Under the pieces are notes generated by a model. That model did not search any database. It had not been told where the DNA came from and was given only the letters and a program-made list of their open reading frames with translations. This document shows, one piece after another, positions 22,752 to 33,080 of a DNA stretch of 64,000 nucleotides. Each line of letters opens with the position of its first letter. The stretch's first letter is position 1. The DNA is from Mactra quadrangularis. Taxonomy: Eukaryota > Mollusca > Bivalvia > Venerida > Mactridae. The position numbers were made by a program, and so were the translations under genes. The stretch lies in assembly GCA_025267735.1 (NCBI GenBank), contig CM046297.1, positions 16,704,011-16,768,010 on the forward strand, written 5' to 3'.

Positions 22752-23465
22752 ATTAGGTTTATTTTATCATAGCCTTAGTTGTCTGTAACAGGATCCTACC
22801 CTTGGAGTAAAATACAATATTATTAAAATACAGTGAAAGCTTGATGGCTTGAACATCATTGGGTCAAACTACCCGGATTGCTTGAACACTTTACTAGGCA
22901 CCAATATTTTTCCCTGTCGGGGTGAATTTAACTCGGTCAAACTATCAAGCCCAAGTCCAGGTCCTGTTACATATAATTTCACTGTAAAGTTATGGACACT
23001 CTTGAACAATAGATTTTCACACTTTGCAAGTAAAATCTGTGTTGAAATCTCTCTTTGTTACATAGGAAAGTAACACAGCATAACAATTGTTTTACAATAG
23101 ATCCTACCCTTTGAGTTAAATACAATTTTAAATACAATATTAAATACAAAAGTAGCTTGAATCATCAATCTACCTAAATATACATGTACTTATCAAAAGA
23201 TACTTTTGCTGTTTTTGCAAGTTTTTCTGAACTTTTTTTACCTATGTATCATTTGACAAAACAATTTGCATTTGTTGAGTTATATTTTTCAAAACACAAA
23301 CAGAAAATATCTTGATGCTTTATTCGAAACATGTTTCCTTTAGAAATAGAAAATGATATCAGACTAAACAAGTCATAAAATTAAATTCTCTATTGAGCTG
23401 ATATAAGTGTAAAGACACAAAATGTGATGTAGTTATGTGAAATATTTATATGATTTTATTATTGA

Positions 23466-23725
23466 GATGGTTTGGCTGAATGTAGCACAAGCTGGAACTC
23501 CCAAGTCAGAGATTTAAACGTTACTACACATTGGGGCTGAGGCAGACCAAAGCTAACCTGGGAAGACCTGGTTAAGCGTGATTGGCTGGTACAGAAAATG
23601 GATCGCACCAACCCTCAAGACCGCCAATCATGGAGAGGAAGACTTTACTCCAGACGAGACAGACAGGCCTCACCCTTGCCTAAGGAATAATCAAAGGCCT
23701 GTTTAAACTACACTAGATAATGAAT

Positions 23726-23758
<33 letters not shown>
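23466..23758 (+). mobile_element. LINE 3' end with (GAT)n tail
   Basis: A frame near 23550-23690 reads TWEDLVKRDWLVQKMDRTNP and then QDRQSWRGRLYSRRDR, the kind of C-terminal segment that closes non-LTR reverse transcriptases. It is followed by a short 3' UTR and a (GAT)n run. A second copy of the same end lies at 52809. Only the 3' end survives, as expected after 5' truncation. Confidence 0.65.
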
Positions 23759-23760
<2 letters not shown>

Positions 23761-23867
23761 TATAAATTGTTTTTTTTATTATGATAAAAAATAAGGTCCA
23801 TTTGTAGAGGCTTATGGATGTAAGTCTGCTTCATGATATAAATGTATATAATAATTTATTTTCATAG

Positions 23868-24071
23868 GCTGAAGCAGAGAAAAAGAAGAAACGAAAGTTC
23901 AAGCCATATACTGGTCGTATGAAATCACCAAGTCTCAAAGTAACTGAATCATTAGAACAGACAGTGATGACTTTACTTACACAAGAAATTATGGCTAGTA
24001 TGCCACCACCACCTCAAGAAAAATTGACAGGATTAGTTACCATGCCTGCATCATGTCATTCTATATTAAAG
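23868..24071 (+). CDS. C2orf81: C2orf81 homolog, exon 5
   Basis: The acceptor is TTTATTTTCATAG and the donor is GTTAGT. It has 68 codons without a stop. It opens with a basic run (AEAEKKKKRKFKPYTGR), followed by SPSLKVTESLEQTVMTLL and MPPPPQEKLTG. Entry and exit are both phase 0, matching exons 4 and 6. Confidence 0.7.
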
Positions 24072-24497
24072 GTTAGTAGGTTGTTGAGCAGTCATCCATT
24101 ACAAGGATATCACTGTATCATTGATATTTATTTTCCCATAAAAAATCAACACGCATTTTGAAATATCGATAAATATGCCTTAGTATGTAGGTAAATAAAT
24201 AAAAATCACTATTAAAAGTCAAATTGGTGAAACAAACCTTCTATAGTAAGTGGAAACAGGTGCGCTGTCATAATATGAACAGATAGGTGTAAAACATTGA
24301 CGGCACTCCCATTTAGGATATAGCTAGGTATAACATTCATGACCAAATATACATCTATTATGAGTTTATGACAACATAAATGGTCTGTATAGTACTGCAG
24401 TGAAGGTATCAATATTTATCGGTGTATTGTCAATACTTAATTCTCAATAATGTTGATATTCTCAGAGCCCAATCAATGACATCTCTAGTAGGTTGTA

Positions 24498-25188
24498 TAG
24501 GTCGTTTGCGTTAAAGCTGGACCCCTACAATCATGAAATATCTCAATAACTCTCAGATGGAATTAACTCAAATTTTTTATGTGATCATAACTAGCATATT
24601 CCTTCTCAAATCCAAAAATTCAGAATTTTTCTTCAATTACATAACATACTTCCCATAGACATGCAATGCAAATTTTTAAGCCAAAAAGCGACTTTTGTTA
24701 AATGGGTATGTGCCATAATCAGAACAGCCACATAACAGTAGATACAAAATAATAGCTAAATATGAGGCCCGATTAGAAATTTTATTTGATAACAAAGTAT
24801 AACAGTAAATCAAAATCTATACAAATTCAACGCGTACGATTTTAAAGACGGGCCTCTGCTTTACAATTCAGTAGACCGTCGAGTGTTTATTTAAGCGGCA
24901 AATTTACAGTAAACGCACGAGACTTTGTATAAATACACTGGAAGTATGACAATGTTATAATCGGAACAGCTTATTTTACCTCCCGCCGGATTTTTGATAA
25001 AAAGTTCCAAATATTTTGCATTGTACCCTATGGAAAACTTTTTTATTTATCAATTAAAAATTCTGAAAATTTAAATCCTAGAAGGAAAAATTGAATAAAG
25101 ATTGTATTAATTTTTTTAGCAAAATCGCTCTTATAGTTTGAAAGATATTTACGGCAAATAGGGGTCCAGCATTAACGCAAACGACCTA
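24498..25188. mobile_element. MITE, 691 bp, ~30-bp terminal inverted repeats
   Basis: The ends TAGGTCGTTTGCGTTAAAGC and, on the minus strand, TAGGTCGTTTGCGTTAATGC continue as GGACCCCTA, about 30 bp with one mismatch. TA flanks both sides (24496-24497 and 25189-25190); TATA is an alternative reading. A TA duplication would fit Tc1/mariner, but this is not decisive. There is no transposase frame. It lies between exons 5 and 6. Confidence 0.8.
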
Positions 25189-26086
25189 TACTTGACTAGA
25201 TTGTCAACTTGAATTGTTTTAATGACCTTGTTATGCTCATTGATTATAAATATGGGGGGTGTAACTATATGGTAAAAACTGTATTGCAATACATGCATAT
25301 TTCTATACACAAAACCTTTATTGCAATTTATTTAAATACATATTTTTTTCTCTGCATGGACAAGCGAAGCATGAATTAATGTACATATAACTATCGTCTT
25401 TATTGGATCAACATCACATATAATTAATCACTTATAATTTTAAGATGATCTCTTAAACAAAGGTTTGCATGATTTGAGTAAAATGGACTATATGTTAAAA
25501 GTAATAAATAGTCATGTTTATGAAATAAGTAATCAATCTGTTTCCTGTATGATATCTTTTTTGGAACCCTTTCTGTCCATCCCCAGATGTCAAGAGAAGT
25601 TTGATCTATATTGGTATGTTTGTGACAAACATATATAACTCACAAAATAACATTTTAAAAAATGAAAGTTTTTCATCATGTGTCAGTTTAATTGGTTGAA
25701 CTGCAGGTCTCAAATTTAACAGAAATTGGACTTGCAATTTTTTGCAAGTTGGTTTTATTTCAAATCACTAAATGAAAAAATCCCTTGCATTTTTTTCCTC
25801 AAAATTGTAATAGCATACACAGAAAATATATGCATTATAAAAGCAACAACTTCTCAAGTACAATACTTAATTATACATTGAACAAGTGTGTTATTGTGAA
25901 ATAGGCAAGGAATATCAAACATGTTTTACTGTGAATCTTCAATCATATTAAAACATCGATCTAACTGGCCTTTTCAATGCCCACTTGAGGCTCATATTTT
26001 GCAATGATTTCAACTCACAAAATTTTGCCAATATTTTATAACTTAGATTATTTATCATGTGTTAAATATTCCTATTTTTTGTTTAG

Positions 26087-26317
26087 GTACTAGCAGGACG
26101 ACCACCAGGAAACAAAGATGTAGAATATGATGATTACGGTAGTGTTGTAGCTGTGATAAAATTAAATCATGGAAGATTACCTAATCATAGAATCAAAGTT
26201 AACTATCAGGTAGTTGATCCTGCAGTAGAAGCTGCCCAAGCTAGATTAGAAGCCATGAAAACTGGTAGATACCTAGACCTAAAAGAAAAATACAGAAAAA
26301 AGACGAAACTATTCAAA
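26087..26317 (+). CDS. C2orf81: C2orf81 homolog, exon 6
   Basis: The acceptor is TTTTTTGTTTAG and the donor is a strong GTAAGT. It has 77 open codons, including VEYDDYGSVVAVIKLNHGRL and VVDPAVEAAQARLEAMKTGR, and ends in a Lys-rich helix. Both borders are phase 0. It is the longest intact exon. Confidence 0.75.
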
Positions 26318-26569
26318 GTAAGTGGATTTTTACACTTTAATTTAATTGAGTCTTTTTTAATTAAATAAAAATTATTTCTGTGTTCTGAATTGCTGAAAAA
26401 AGCAAAAGTAAAAAATTTGCGCTAAATTATTTTACCTTTACTTTTTTTGGGCATTACAATGTATTTATGAAATATGAACTAACAGTTTCTTACCAGAGAT
26501 ATTAGTTGAATTTCTACTATTACCCTTTATCAATCCTTTATTTTTTGCCTAAAATTAAGTATTTAAAGT

Positions 26570-26825
26570 TTGGATACTCGTGCCCGAAGGGGTGCGGGTT
26601 CGAATCCCAATCGGGGAGGTCATACCCTTCCATGAAAATTTGACAATAATGTCAATTTTCCTCCATTGATTAGATAATATGGAGAAGTTTCCGGCCTTGT
26701 GGAAGGGTAGGTGAGTACTGGTTATAGACAATGGTCCAGGAAAGCTAGGTTAGGTGTGCTGGACGCCGTGAAATAACCTAAATTGTGTTGATACGGCGTT
26801 AACTCCAATAAATAAATAAATAAAT
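26570..26825 (+). mobile_element. tRNA-derived SINE, family B, 5'-truncated
   Basis: A perfect 12-bp target duplication AGTATTTAAAGT lies at 26558-26569 and 26826-26837. The B box GGGTTCGAATCCC is intact but the A box is missing, so the copy was truncated during reverse transcription. The tail is (AATA)n. Confidence 0.9.
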
Positions 26826-26894
26826 AGTATTTAAAGTCTTGTTTTTACTAAAACCATATTTGAGGGACTGTGATGAACAAAATCGTCTATATAT

Positions 26895-27086
26895 GGTATT
26901 CAAATATTTGGGTTTTTCCCTGAGGTACAAAATTATACCATCAAAATAAAAATACATTTTGTGTGTGTACAAAGAACAAAAGGATTTAATCTGTATTTTG
27001 TGCATTTTAGTAATAATGTGTAAAATACTTTGTTTGTACCATCTGTGCAGTGTGCACAGATAGAAAACCCATAATTTTGAGTTCCA
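26895..27086. mobile_element. MITE family with GGAATTCAAATA ends, copy 2
   Basis: It begins GGTATTCAAATATTTGGGTT and ends AAAACCCATAATTTTGAGTT. The interior matches copies 1 and 3 (GTGTACAAAGAACAAAAGGA, TTTAATCTGTATTTTGTGC, TTTGTACCATCTGTGC). It lies between exons 6 and 7 of the C2orf81-like gene. Confidence 0.65.
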
Positions 27087-27135
27087 AATAAGGTCTACTA
27101 ATACCATGTACATGTATATTGTTATATATTTTCAG

Positions 27136-27185
27136 CTGAAACCTCAAGTCAATACCCAACAAAGACACCACTGCCTCCTCAAATG
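27136..27185 (+). CDS. C2orf81: C2orf81 homolog, exon 7 with one-base excess
   Basis: The acceptor is TATATATTTTCAG and the donor is GTAAAT. At 50 nt it cannot join phase-0 exon 6 to phase-1 exon 8; 49 nt would. A single surplus A in the AAA run near 27139-27141 would explain this. Downstream of that point the frame reads SIPNKDTTASSN and runs into exon 8. As given, translation would stop at the exon 7/8 junction. Confidence 0.55.
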
Positions 27186-27282
27186 GTAAATATATACTTC
27201 TTTATTATCTTTTAGTATATCATGCTTTGATAAGTATGGTTGATTTGATTAGTATTGACAACTAATTGATTATATGTTTTAT

Positions 27283-27528
27283 TATACCCCCGCTTCGAAG
27301 AAGAGGGGGGTATACTGTTTTACCCTTGTCCGTCCGTCCGTCCGTTACAAAATTTCCGTTGCAGTTTTCTCAGCAACTATATCATGCAGCAGCCTAATAC
27401 TTTGCATTTTGCTTCATCCCATAGTCCCATGTGGTGTAAAGCGATTTCATGCTCCTTGCTCATCTACTTCCTGTTTGTCGCATATTTTTAGATTTTGGTG
27501 GGGGTATCACTAGTGAGCATTATTGTTT
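27283..27528 (+). mobile_element. Helentron-like family 3, short copy
   Basis: The 5' hairpin has arms TATACCCCC (27283) and GGGGGGTATA (27305), followed by (GTCC)n. The 3' part is GGGGGTATCACTAGTGAGC, repeating the terminus in inverse form with a TCACTAGTGA hairpin, and the end is ATTGTTT. The layout is the same as 6001-9288, but the internal sequence differs and there is no tandem core. Confidence 0.7.
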
Positions 27529-28304
27529 ATGTAGAACACTTTTAGACAACATAAATATGAATGATGGCATTGGTCCTCACTGTGGCACTATAGGAGAAAA
27601 TATAAATATGCTCAAGTTCTTCTGTTATTCCTTATATGACAGGGGCCATTTTCAGACACCTTCCCCTTATGAAATCATACAATTATCCCAATGTATAGTA
27701 GACATTTTAGAATGAGTCATTTTAACCCGTATCATGCTGTATTCCTAACTACTGTTAAGCTCAGCTCACTACTGAATTAATTTAGATAATCAGAGTGATA
27801 ACCTGCATAATGTGTCTAGGATGCACTAAGCAGTGAGAAGACAATAAGATCAACGTGACCTGTAATCGCTCTTAGCATGATAAGGGTTTAAGATCATATT
27901 GATCATTCACCCAGGATTTTAGATGTCTTGTAGATGAATCATGAACATATGTATTTGAAGGCATTTTCTATGGTTATTCTTAGATTATATAATCAAACAA
28001 TGATAAATGTTACTCAGTCTCCTGAAGGTGCAACTACACATTGAAATTGTTAACAACACTTCTAAATTTTGGAAGAACAAGGCTTATTCATTCTCGTTTT
28101 ATTCATTGGTATAATGTATAAGAAAGCTTTATGAAGTATCATACCTATTCATTGTCCATTTTAATGCTGCTTACTATTTTATACTTTATTTCATGTACAC
28201 ATATTGAAAGTGTGATGAAAATTTGAATGCGAAATTGTTGAAAACATTTTCTGTGAAGTTCACACAGAGAATATTTCAATTAAATATTTTATTTATCATT
28301 ACAG

Positions 28305-28375
28305 ATAGAGACTATAGAAATGCCCCTGGTGTTATGGTAAAAGAAGGTGGTAGAATAAAACAAGGACCAGCTAGG
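28305..28375 (+). CDS. C2orf81: C2orf81 homolog, exon 8
   Basis: The acceptor is TTTATCATTACAG and the donor is GTAGGT. It has two bases completing a codon, then 23 codons: RDYRNAPGVMVKEGGRIKQG and three more. The other two frames hit stops. It ends in phase 0. Confidence 0.6.
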
Positions 28376-28440
28376 GTAGGTTATAACTTTTGTGAACAAG
28401 CTACTTACTATAAACTATATCATTCTATTAAACTTAATCT

Positions 28441-28622
28441 GGAACTCTATTTGGGGTTTTCCTTGCAGTACAAACAACTTTTCATTGCTACAGTGAAAAC
28501 ATGAACCAAGAACAATTACCGGTAGAGGATTTAATCTTATCTTGTGCTTTTCAGCAATAACGTGTAAAAATCTTTGTTTGTACCGCCAGTGCACCAATGG
28601 ATAAACCCGTACATTGGAGTTC
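28441..28622. mobile_element. MITE family with GGAATTCAAATA ends, copy 3
   Basis: It begins GGAACTCTATTTGGGGTTTT and ends AAACCCGTACATTGGAGTTC. The interior matches the other two copies (GAACCAAGAACAATTACC, GGATTTAATCTTATCTTGTG, TTTGTACCGCC). It lies directly downstream of exon 8. Confidence 0.65.
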
Positions 28623-28640
28623 CGAATTTGGTGTATTTTT

Positions 28641-30350
28641 AGCCAGATTTTTCAACGAAAAAATTCGGCTAATAGTTTGGCGAACACGTGCGGGTGGGCG
28701 TCCATGTCGTTAACATTGCGTTAAAGTTTTTAATGTACCATGTATTTCTGCCATTTAAAGTCAGATCTCTATGAAACTTTATACAATGATAACATACCAT
28801 GTGATGAACATAATTAGACAGTAACCGCAACTCTACCATGCTTAATTATGGATTATTGCCCTTTGTAATTTCGGGTGTCTGGTGTTGTTAAGAATTGCGT
28901 TAAAGTTTTTAATTTAGCATATATTTCTGCCATTTATTGTCAGATTTTTTTGAAACTTCATACAATGATAACATACCATGTGATGAACAGATTAAGACAG
29001 TAACCACAACATTACCTGGCTTAAAAATGGATTATTTCCCTTTGTTTTTTTGCGTTAAAGTTTTTAAATTGTTGGATATCTCTGCCATTTATGGTTAGAT
29101 GTTTATGAAATTTCATACAATGATTAATTACGATCTGTTGCAAAGAATTAGACAGTAACCACAACTCTACCTGGCTTAATTATGGATTAATTCCCTTTGT
29201 AATTTTTGCATTCAATTTCAAATTGTTTGATATCAATGCCATTTCTGGTTAGATGTTTACAAAATTTTATACAATGATTAAATACCATCTGTTGAAAAGA
29301 ATTAGACAGTAATGGCAACTCTACCTGACTTAATTATGGATTATTTCCCTTTGTTTTTTGTGTTAAATTTTTTCAAATTGTTGGATATCTCTGCCATTTA
29401 TGGTTAGATGTTTATGAAATTTCATACAATGATTAATTACGATCTGTTGCAAAGAATTAGACAGTAACCACAACTCTACCTGGCTTAATTATGGATTATT
29501 TCCCTTTGTAATTTTTGCATTCAATTTCAAATTGTTTGATATCAATGCCATTTCTGGTTAGATGTTTACAAAATTTTATACAATGATTAAATACCATCTG
29601 TTGAAAAGAATTAGACAGTAATGGCAACTCTACCTGACTTAATTATGGATTATTTCCCTTTGTTTTTTGTGTTAAATTTTTTCAAATTGTTGGATATCTC
29701 TGCCATTTATGGTTAGATGTTTATGAAATTTCATACAATGATTACATACCATCTGTTGAAAAGAATTAGACTGTAATGGCAACTCTACCTGGCTTAATAA
29801 TGGATTATTTCGCTTTGTTTTTTGCGTGAAATTTTTCAAATTGTTGGATATCTCTGTTATTTATGGTTTGATGTTTACGAAGTTTCAAACAATGATTACA
29901 TATCATCTGTTGAAAAGAATTAGACAGTAACCGCAACTCTACTTGGCTTAATAATGGATTATTTTCCTTTGTTATTTTTGAGTTAAAGTTTTCAATTGTT
30001 GGATATCTCTGCCATTTATGGTTAGATGTTTATGAAATTTCATACAATGATTACATACCATCTGTTGAAAGAATTAGACAGTAACGGCAACTCTACTTGG
30101 CTTAAATATGGATTATTTCCCTTTGTATTTCTTATGTTAAAGTTTTTATACTCCGAAAAGATACAATAGGACATGTATATATAGTTAATGAAACTCTTTA
30201 TTCCTTTAAGATTAATTATTGCCCTTCATATTCCTTCTAATAAGCAATATATCAAATGACTTTCTTTTGTAACAACGTAAACTTGTTCTCAATGTTCCCA
30301 TATGCAGAAAAATCTGGCTTTAATGTGGCTCCCACATTATCTTTCTTGTT
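28641..30350 (+). mobile_element. Helentron-like family 2 with tandem core, 1.7 kb
   Basis: It starts AGCCAGATTTTT (28641) and repeats this perfectly in inverse as AAAAATCTGGCT (30308-30319). A 7-bp hairpin follows (AATGTGG-CTC-CCACATT, 30322-30338), then the end TTTCTTGTT. The core has about nine units of ~155 bp with blocks TTGGATATCTCTGCCATTTA, TCATACAATGATTACATACC and CTCTACCTGGCTTAATTATG. A ~285-bp pair of units is duplicated almost exactly (about 29055-29340 against 29340-29640). It lies in the last intron of the C2orf81-like gene. Confidence 0.8.
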
Positions 30351-30387
30351 TGTAATATTTTATCAAATTTAAACTTTTAACTTTCAG

Positions 30388-30429
30388 ATTCATCAACTTG
30401 TCAAGCTGGTCGCTGTTACATTATGGTAA
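30388..30429 (+). CDS. C2orf81: C2orf81 homolog, terminal exon
   Basis: The acceptor is TTTTAACTTTCAG. It encodes 13 codons (IHQLVKLVAVTLW) and a TAA stop at 30427-30429. AATAAA follows 18 bases later, supporting a gene end here. The weak composition makes this the least certain exon. Confidence 0.45.
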   Translation: MHQLVKLVAVTLW

Positions 30430-30447
30430 TGACAGAAAACAAGAAAG

Positions 30448-30453
30448 AATAAA
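30448..30453 (+). terminator. Candidate polyadenylation signal AATAAA
   Basis: A canonical hexamer lies 18 bases after the predicted stop codon of the C2orf81-like gene. The hexamer is common in AT-rich DNA, so its position is the main support. Confidence 0.4.
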
Positions 30454-30499
30454 CAGAATGTCATTTTTTGTACATGATATAATTCTGGCCTGCTCCTAC

Positions 30500-32600
30500 A
30501 TTGTATTTAACAAGTCGTCTCGGACATTTTGTCCTTGAGATGTTTGTTGGCCAATTACATTTTTCAAAATTGTTGACTTTTTATTCAAATTGGTCCTGAG
30601 GCGAATCGAGATGTTTACAGAATTCTTATTCGGAACTTCATACCCAGAAAATTCAAGGGTACGAAATTTTGAGCATGATTTCAAAATGTCGCGAATCTTC
30701 CTCTAGTTTACCCAATCTTAATTTGGTACGAAATTTGTGAGGACGAATCCTGGATTGTATGTGCGAATATAGCCTTTCGGCTTCAAAACTTTCGAACCCA
30801 ATTGAGAACCAAAGTTGTAATTGCAAATCAAAATGTCGCCATTTGTCATACATCTTCACACCATTGTCGGCAACCACAGTACTTCCGTTATACTCCATAC
30901 GTACCGTGGGCAATTTGACTGGGAAAATCTCATTTATATGCATGAGGCAGTGGAGTCTAATCATCTTCCAATAAAATCGGGTGTTACAATGAAATGCACT
31001 TCATTTACTTGGTTTTTCTTAAAATAAAAACCAATGCACGTTTATTTTAAAAAAAATGGTGTTATTGGCTACTTTCCCGTAATGATTTTTTTGCGAAATT
31101 GCATTTATTCATGATAACGAGATTTTTCTAACCAAATGGCCCACAGTACATGATGTGGCATAGTGGAGTATTGTATCGTGGGGTAACCGACAAATGTACA
31201 TCCCAATATAAGAGGTTATGAACTCTGGCCTTTCTCCAACCTTCAGAAGTTACAAATACGGATGACTGGAAATGAGCGATCCAGTCTCGCTTATTTAATT
31301 GGGATTGGAGAATTTCCCGACCAAATGGCGAGTTCAATAGATACATGTAATAGTAACTGCGATATTTCTGTTCGTCTTTGCCAAATTGGTACCCACTAAG
31401 GAAAGGAAACAGAAAATTGAGATAAACGGATTTCCATTCGCACCTAAATTTCGTAAATACTATTTGGTACGAAAATATTGAGAGCGATTTGGAATGGGCG
31501 AATTCTTATTCGTACTTTAATTTCTCGAACCCTATGCAGCTTTCAATTTCTTGCACCGTAGTAAGAACGAAATTTCTTGGAGCGAATCGGAAATTCCTAT
31601 CGTCCTCTTCTCACATAATGTGGATACGAATTTTAAAAGACAAACGGAAATGCAGGTATTCGACCTCGAAACTTCAAAACCCCCATACAGTATTTGAAAG
31701 AGATTTTTAACACAGAAAGTTCGTACCTTGGGATGCCAGTATTGTAAGGACTAATATGGGAGTACTTTGATTGTTGAAACAAAATATTTCTATTCGTAAT
31801 TTTAATTTCTCGCACCATTATTGTCCTTCAGTTGTTCGCATCCTGATCAAGTTGTTACGAATACTTTAGGATGAACAAGAAATATCGTCTTTGGGTCTTG
31901 AAACTAAGATGCCTATAAATTGGGTGTGAATTTTTTTTTCATAAGTGGGTACGAACTTTTTTAGTGACAAGCAGAAATTAAGAACTCCATTTTATGTATT
32001 TGGGTACGACATTTCCGTTCGTCCATGAGTATTTGTGCTCTTTAAAGGTACGAGAAATAGAACGAATATGAATATCTCGTACCTAATTAATATAGATGGA
32101 AAATTTTGAGACTGAATGGCATTCGTAACCACTTAATTGGTGTAAGAACCACTTCATTGAGAACAAATGGCGATATTTCCTTACAAAATTCGTACCCACT
32201 TGGTAGGCAAAGTATTCAGATGAATATGGCTTTTTTATTTCCACTTCGTAATCTTTTTTTATTTGCACTTCGTAATCTTCTTCGTACATGTTTACGCACA
32301 ATGCGAGAATTTAAAGGATGAATGGGAATGTTTTGATTTTGTCGCACTATGATCGTCCTTCAATTTTTTGCACACTTATCAAGTTGTTAATATTAGATGC
32401 TAAAATCGCCGTTCGGCCTCAAAATTTTCGAACAGCTATACCAAAATTCTACAGGTGAAAGGATAGCAATTCGGCCTCTAAATTTTCGAACCTCTTAATT
32501 TGGATTGACATTTCTATAGGCGAAATGAAATTTTCCTATTCGTCATTTAATAACCACTCCCTTATCAATGAGGTATGACATTTAGAAACTATTAGTCCGG
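30500..32600 (+). repeat. TTCG/CGAA-rich degenerate repeat domain, left part
   Basis: Irregularly spaced modules recur: GGTACGAAATTTCTATGGGC, GCGAATCGAAATTCCTATTCG, TTAATTTCTCGCACC, CGGCCTCAAAATTTTCGAAC. The same modules reappear at 36181-37294 and 38806-38935. Spacing is roughly 150-190 bp but decayed. No frame or known element type was recognised. Confidence 0.6.
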
Positions 32601-32629
32601 CCAACATCAAGGATGACCTTGCACGAAAT

Positions 32630-33080
32630 GATGTAGAAAATGTTATTCAATTTATTGGTAGACATGGTCTTACTGATTCCAAATCCGATTGATGCCACTT
32701 TGTCATCCTTGGGCAACTCCCAGAATCCAAGATGGCGACCAAGATGGCGGCTAGAGTCTAAATTATACATGCAAAATGTATTTTTACACATTATGGTCTT
32801 AAAATGAAGGACAAAAGTGATTTCAACATTTACAGATCGAGTTGGTTAAATTTTGTTATTCTTATACAAACTTTTTAATTCAAAATGGCGGTCAAAATGG
32901 CGGGTAAAGGCTATTTTCCCAGTATCTAAAGAACAAACTGGCAGAAAGAGACTGAGTGCTGTAGAAATTTATTTACTTATAGAATAGTTCATGTTATTAA
33001 AGAAACCGATTGATTTCACTTAGTTATAATTCATTATTAACAATTATAAATCCAAAATGGCGGCTAAAATGGCCGATATG
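32630..33080 (-). repeat. ATGGCGG-rich repeat, inverted arm
   Basis: It contains GGGCAACTCCCAGAATCCAA and GATGGCGACCAAGATGGCGG, the reverse complement of blocks at 34980-36180 (GCCGCCATCTTGGATTTTGG, GAGTTGCCCAAG). It forms the left side of a large, diverged inverted repeat. Confidence 0.6.

Larger units (their letters stand above)
19047..30429 (+). pseudogene. C2orf81: C2orf81 homolog, multi-exon, disrupted as given
   Basis: Eight to nine exons with GT/AG borders were found: 19047-19159, 19976-20138, 21301-21448, 22329-22389, 23868-24071, 26087-26317, 27136-27185, 28305-28375 and 30388-30429. The N-terminal part (HEIVPGKFYDHDW, then VTLDKWFDLYIQKQVIPFTV and SEAKDAILSIRE) matches what I remember of the vertebrate C2orf81 family: IVPG, a Trp, a conserved acidic-helical stretch, then IPFT with an Ala-rich helix. 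The family's function is poorly known, so I assign none. Three defects are visible. First, exon 2 ends in phase 0 and exon 3 begins in phase 1, and no exon encoding the expected Trp-led Asp/Glu/Gly block lies between. Second, exon 3 has TAA at 21333-21335. Third, the 50-nt exon at 27136 needs 49 nt to join its neighbours. The other exons join in phase. It may be a decaying copy, a null allele, or a sequence with assembly errors. Confidence 0.7.

Noticed and set aside
30496..32791. Frames of 60-105 residues in the TTCG-rich domain
   Set aside because: Both strands and several frames are open because the modules lack TAA/TAG in places. No recognisable domain.
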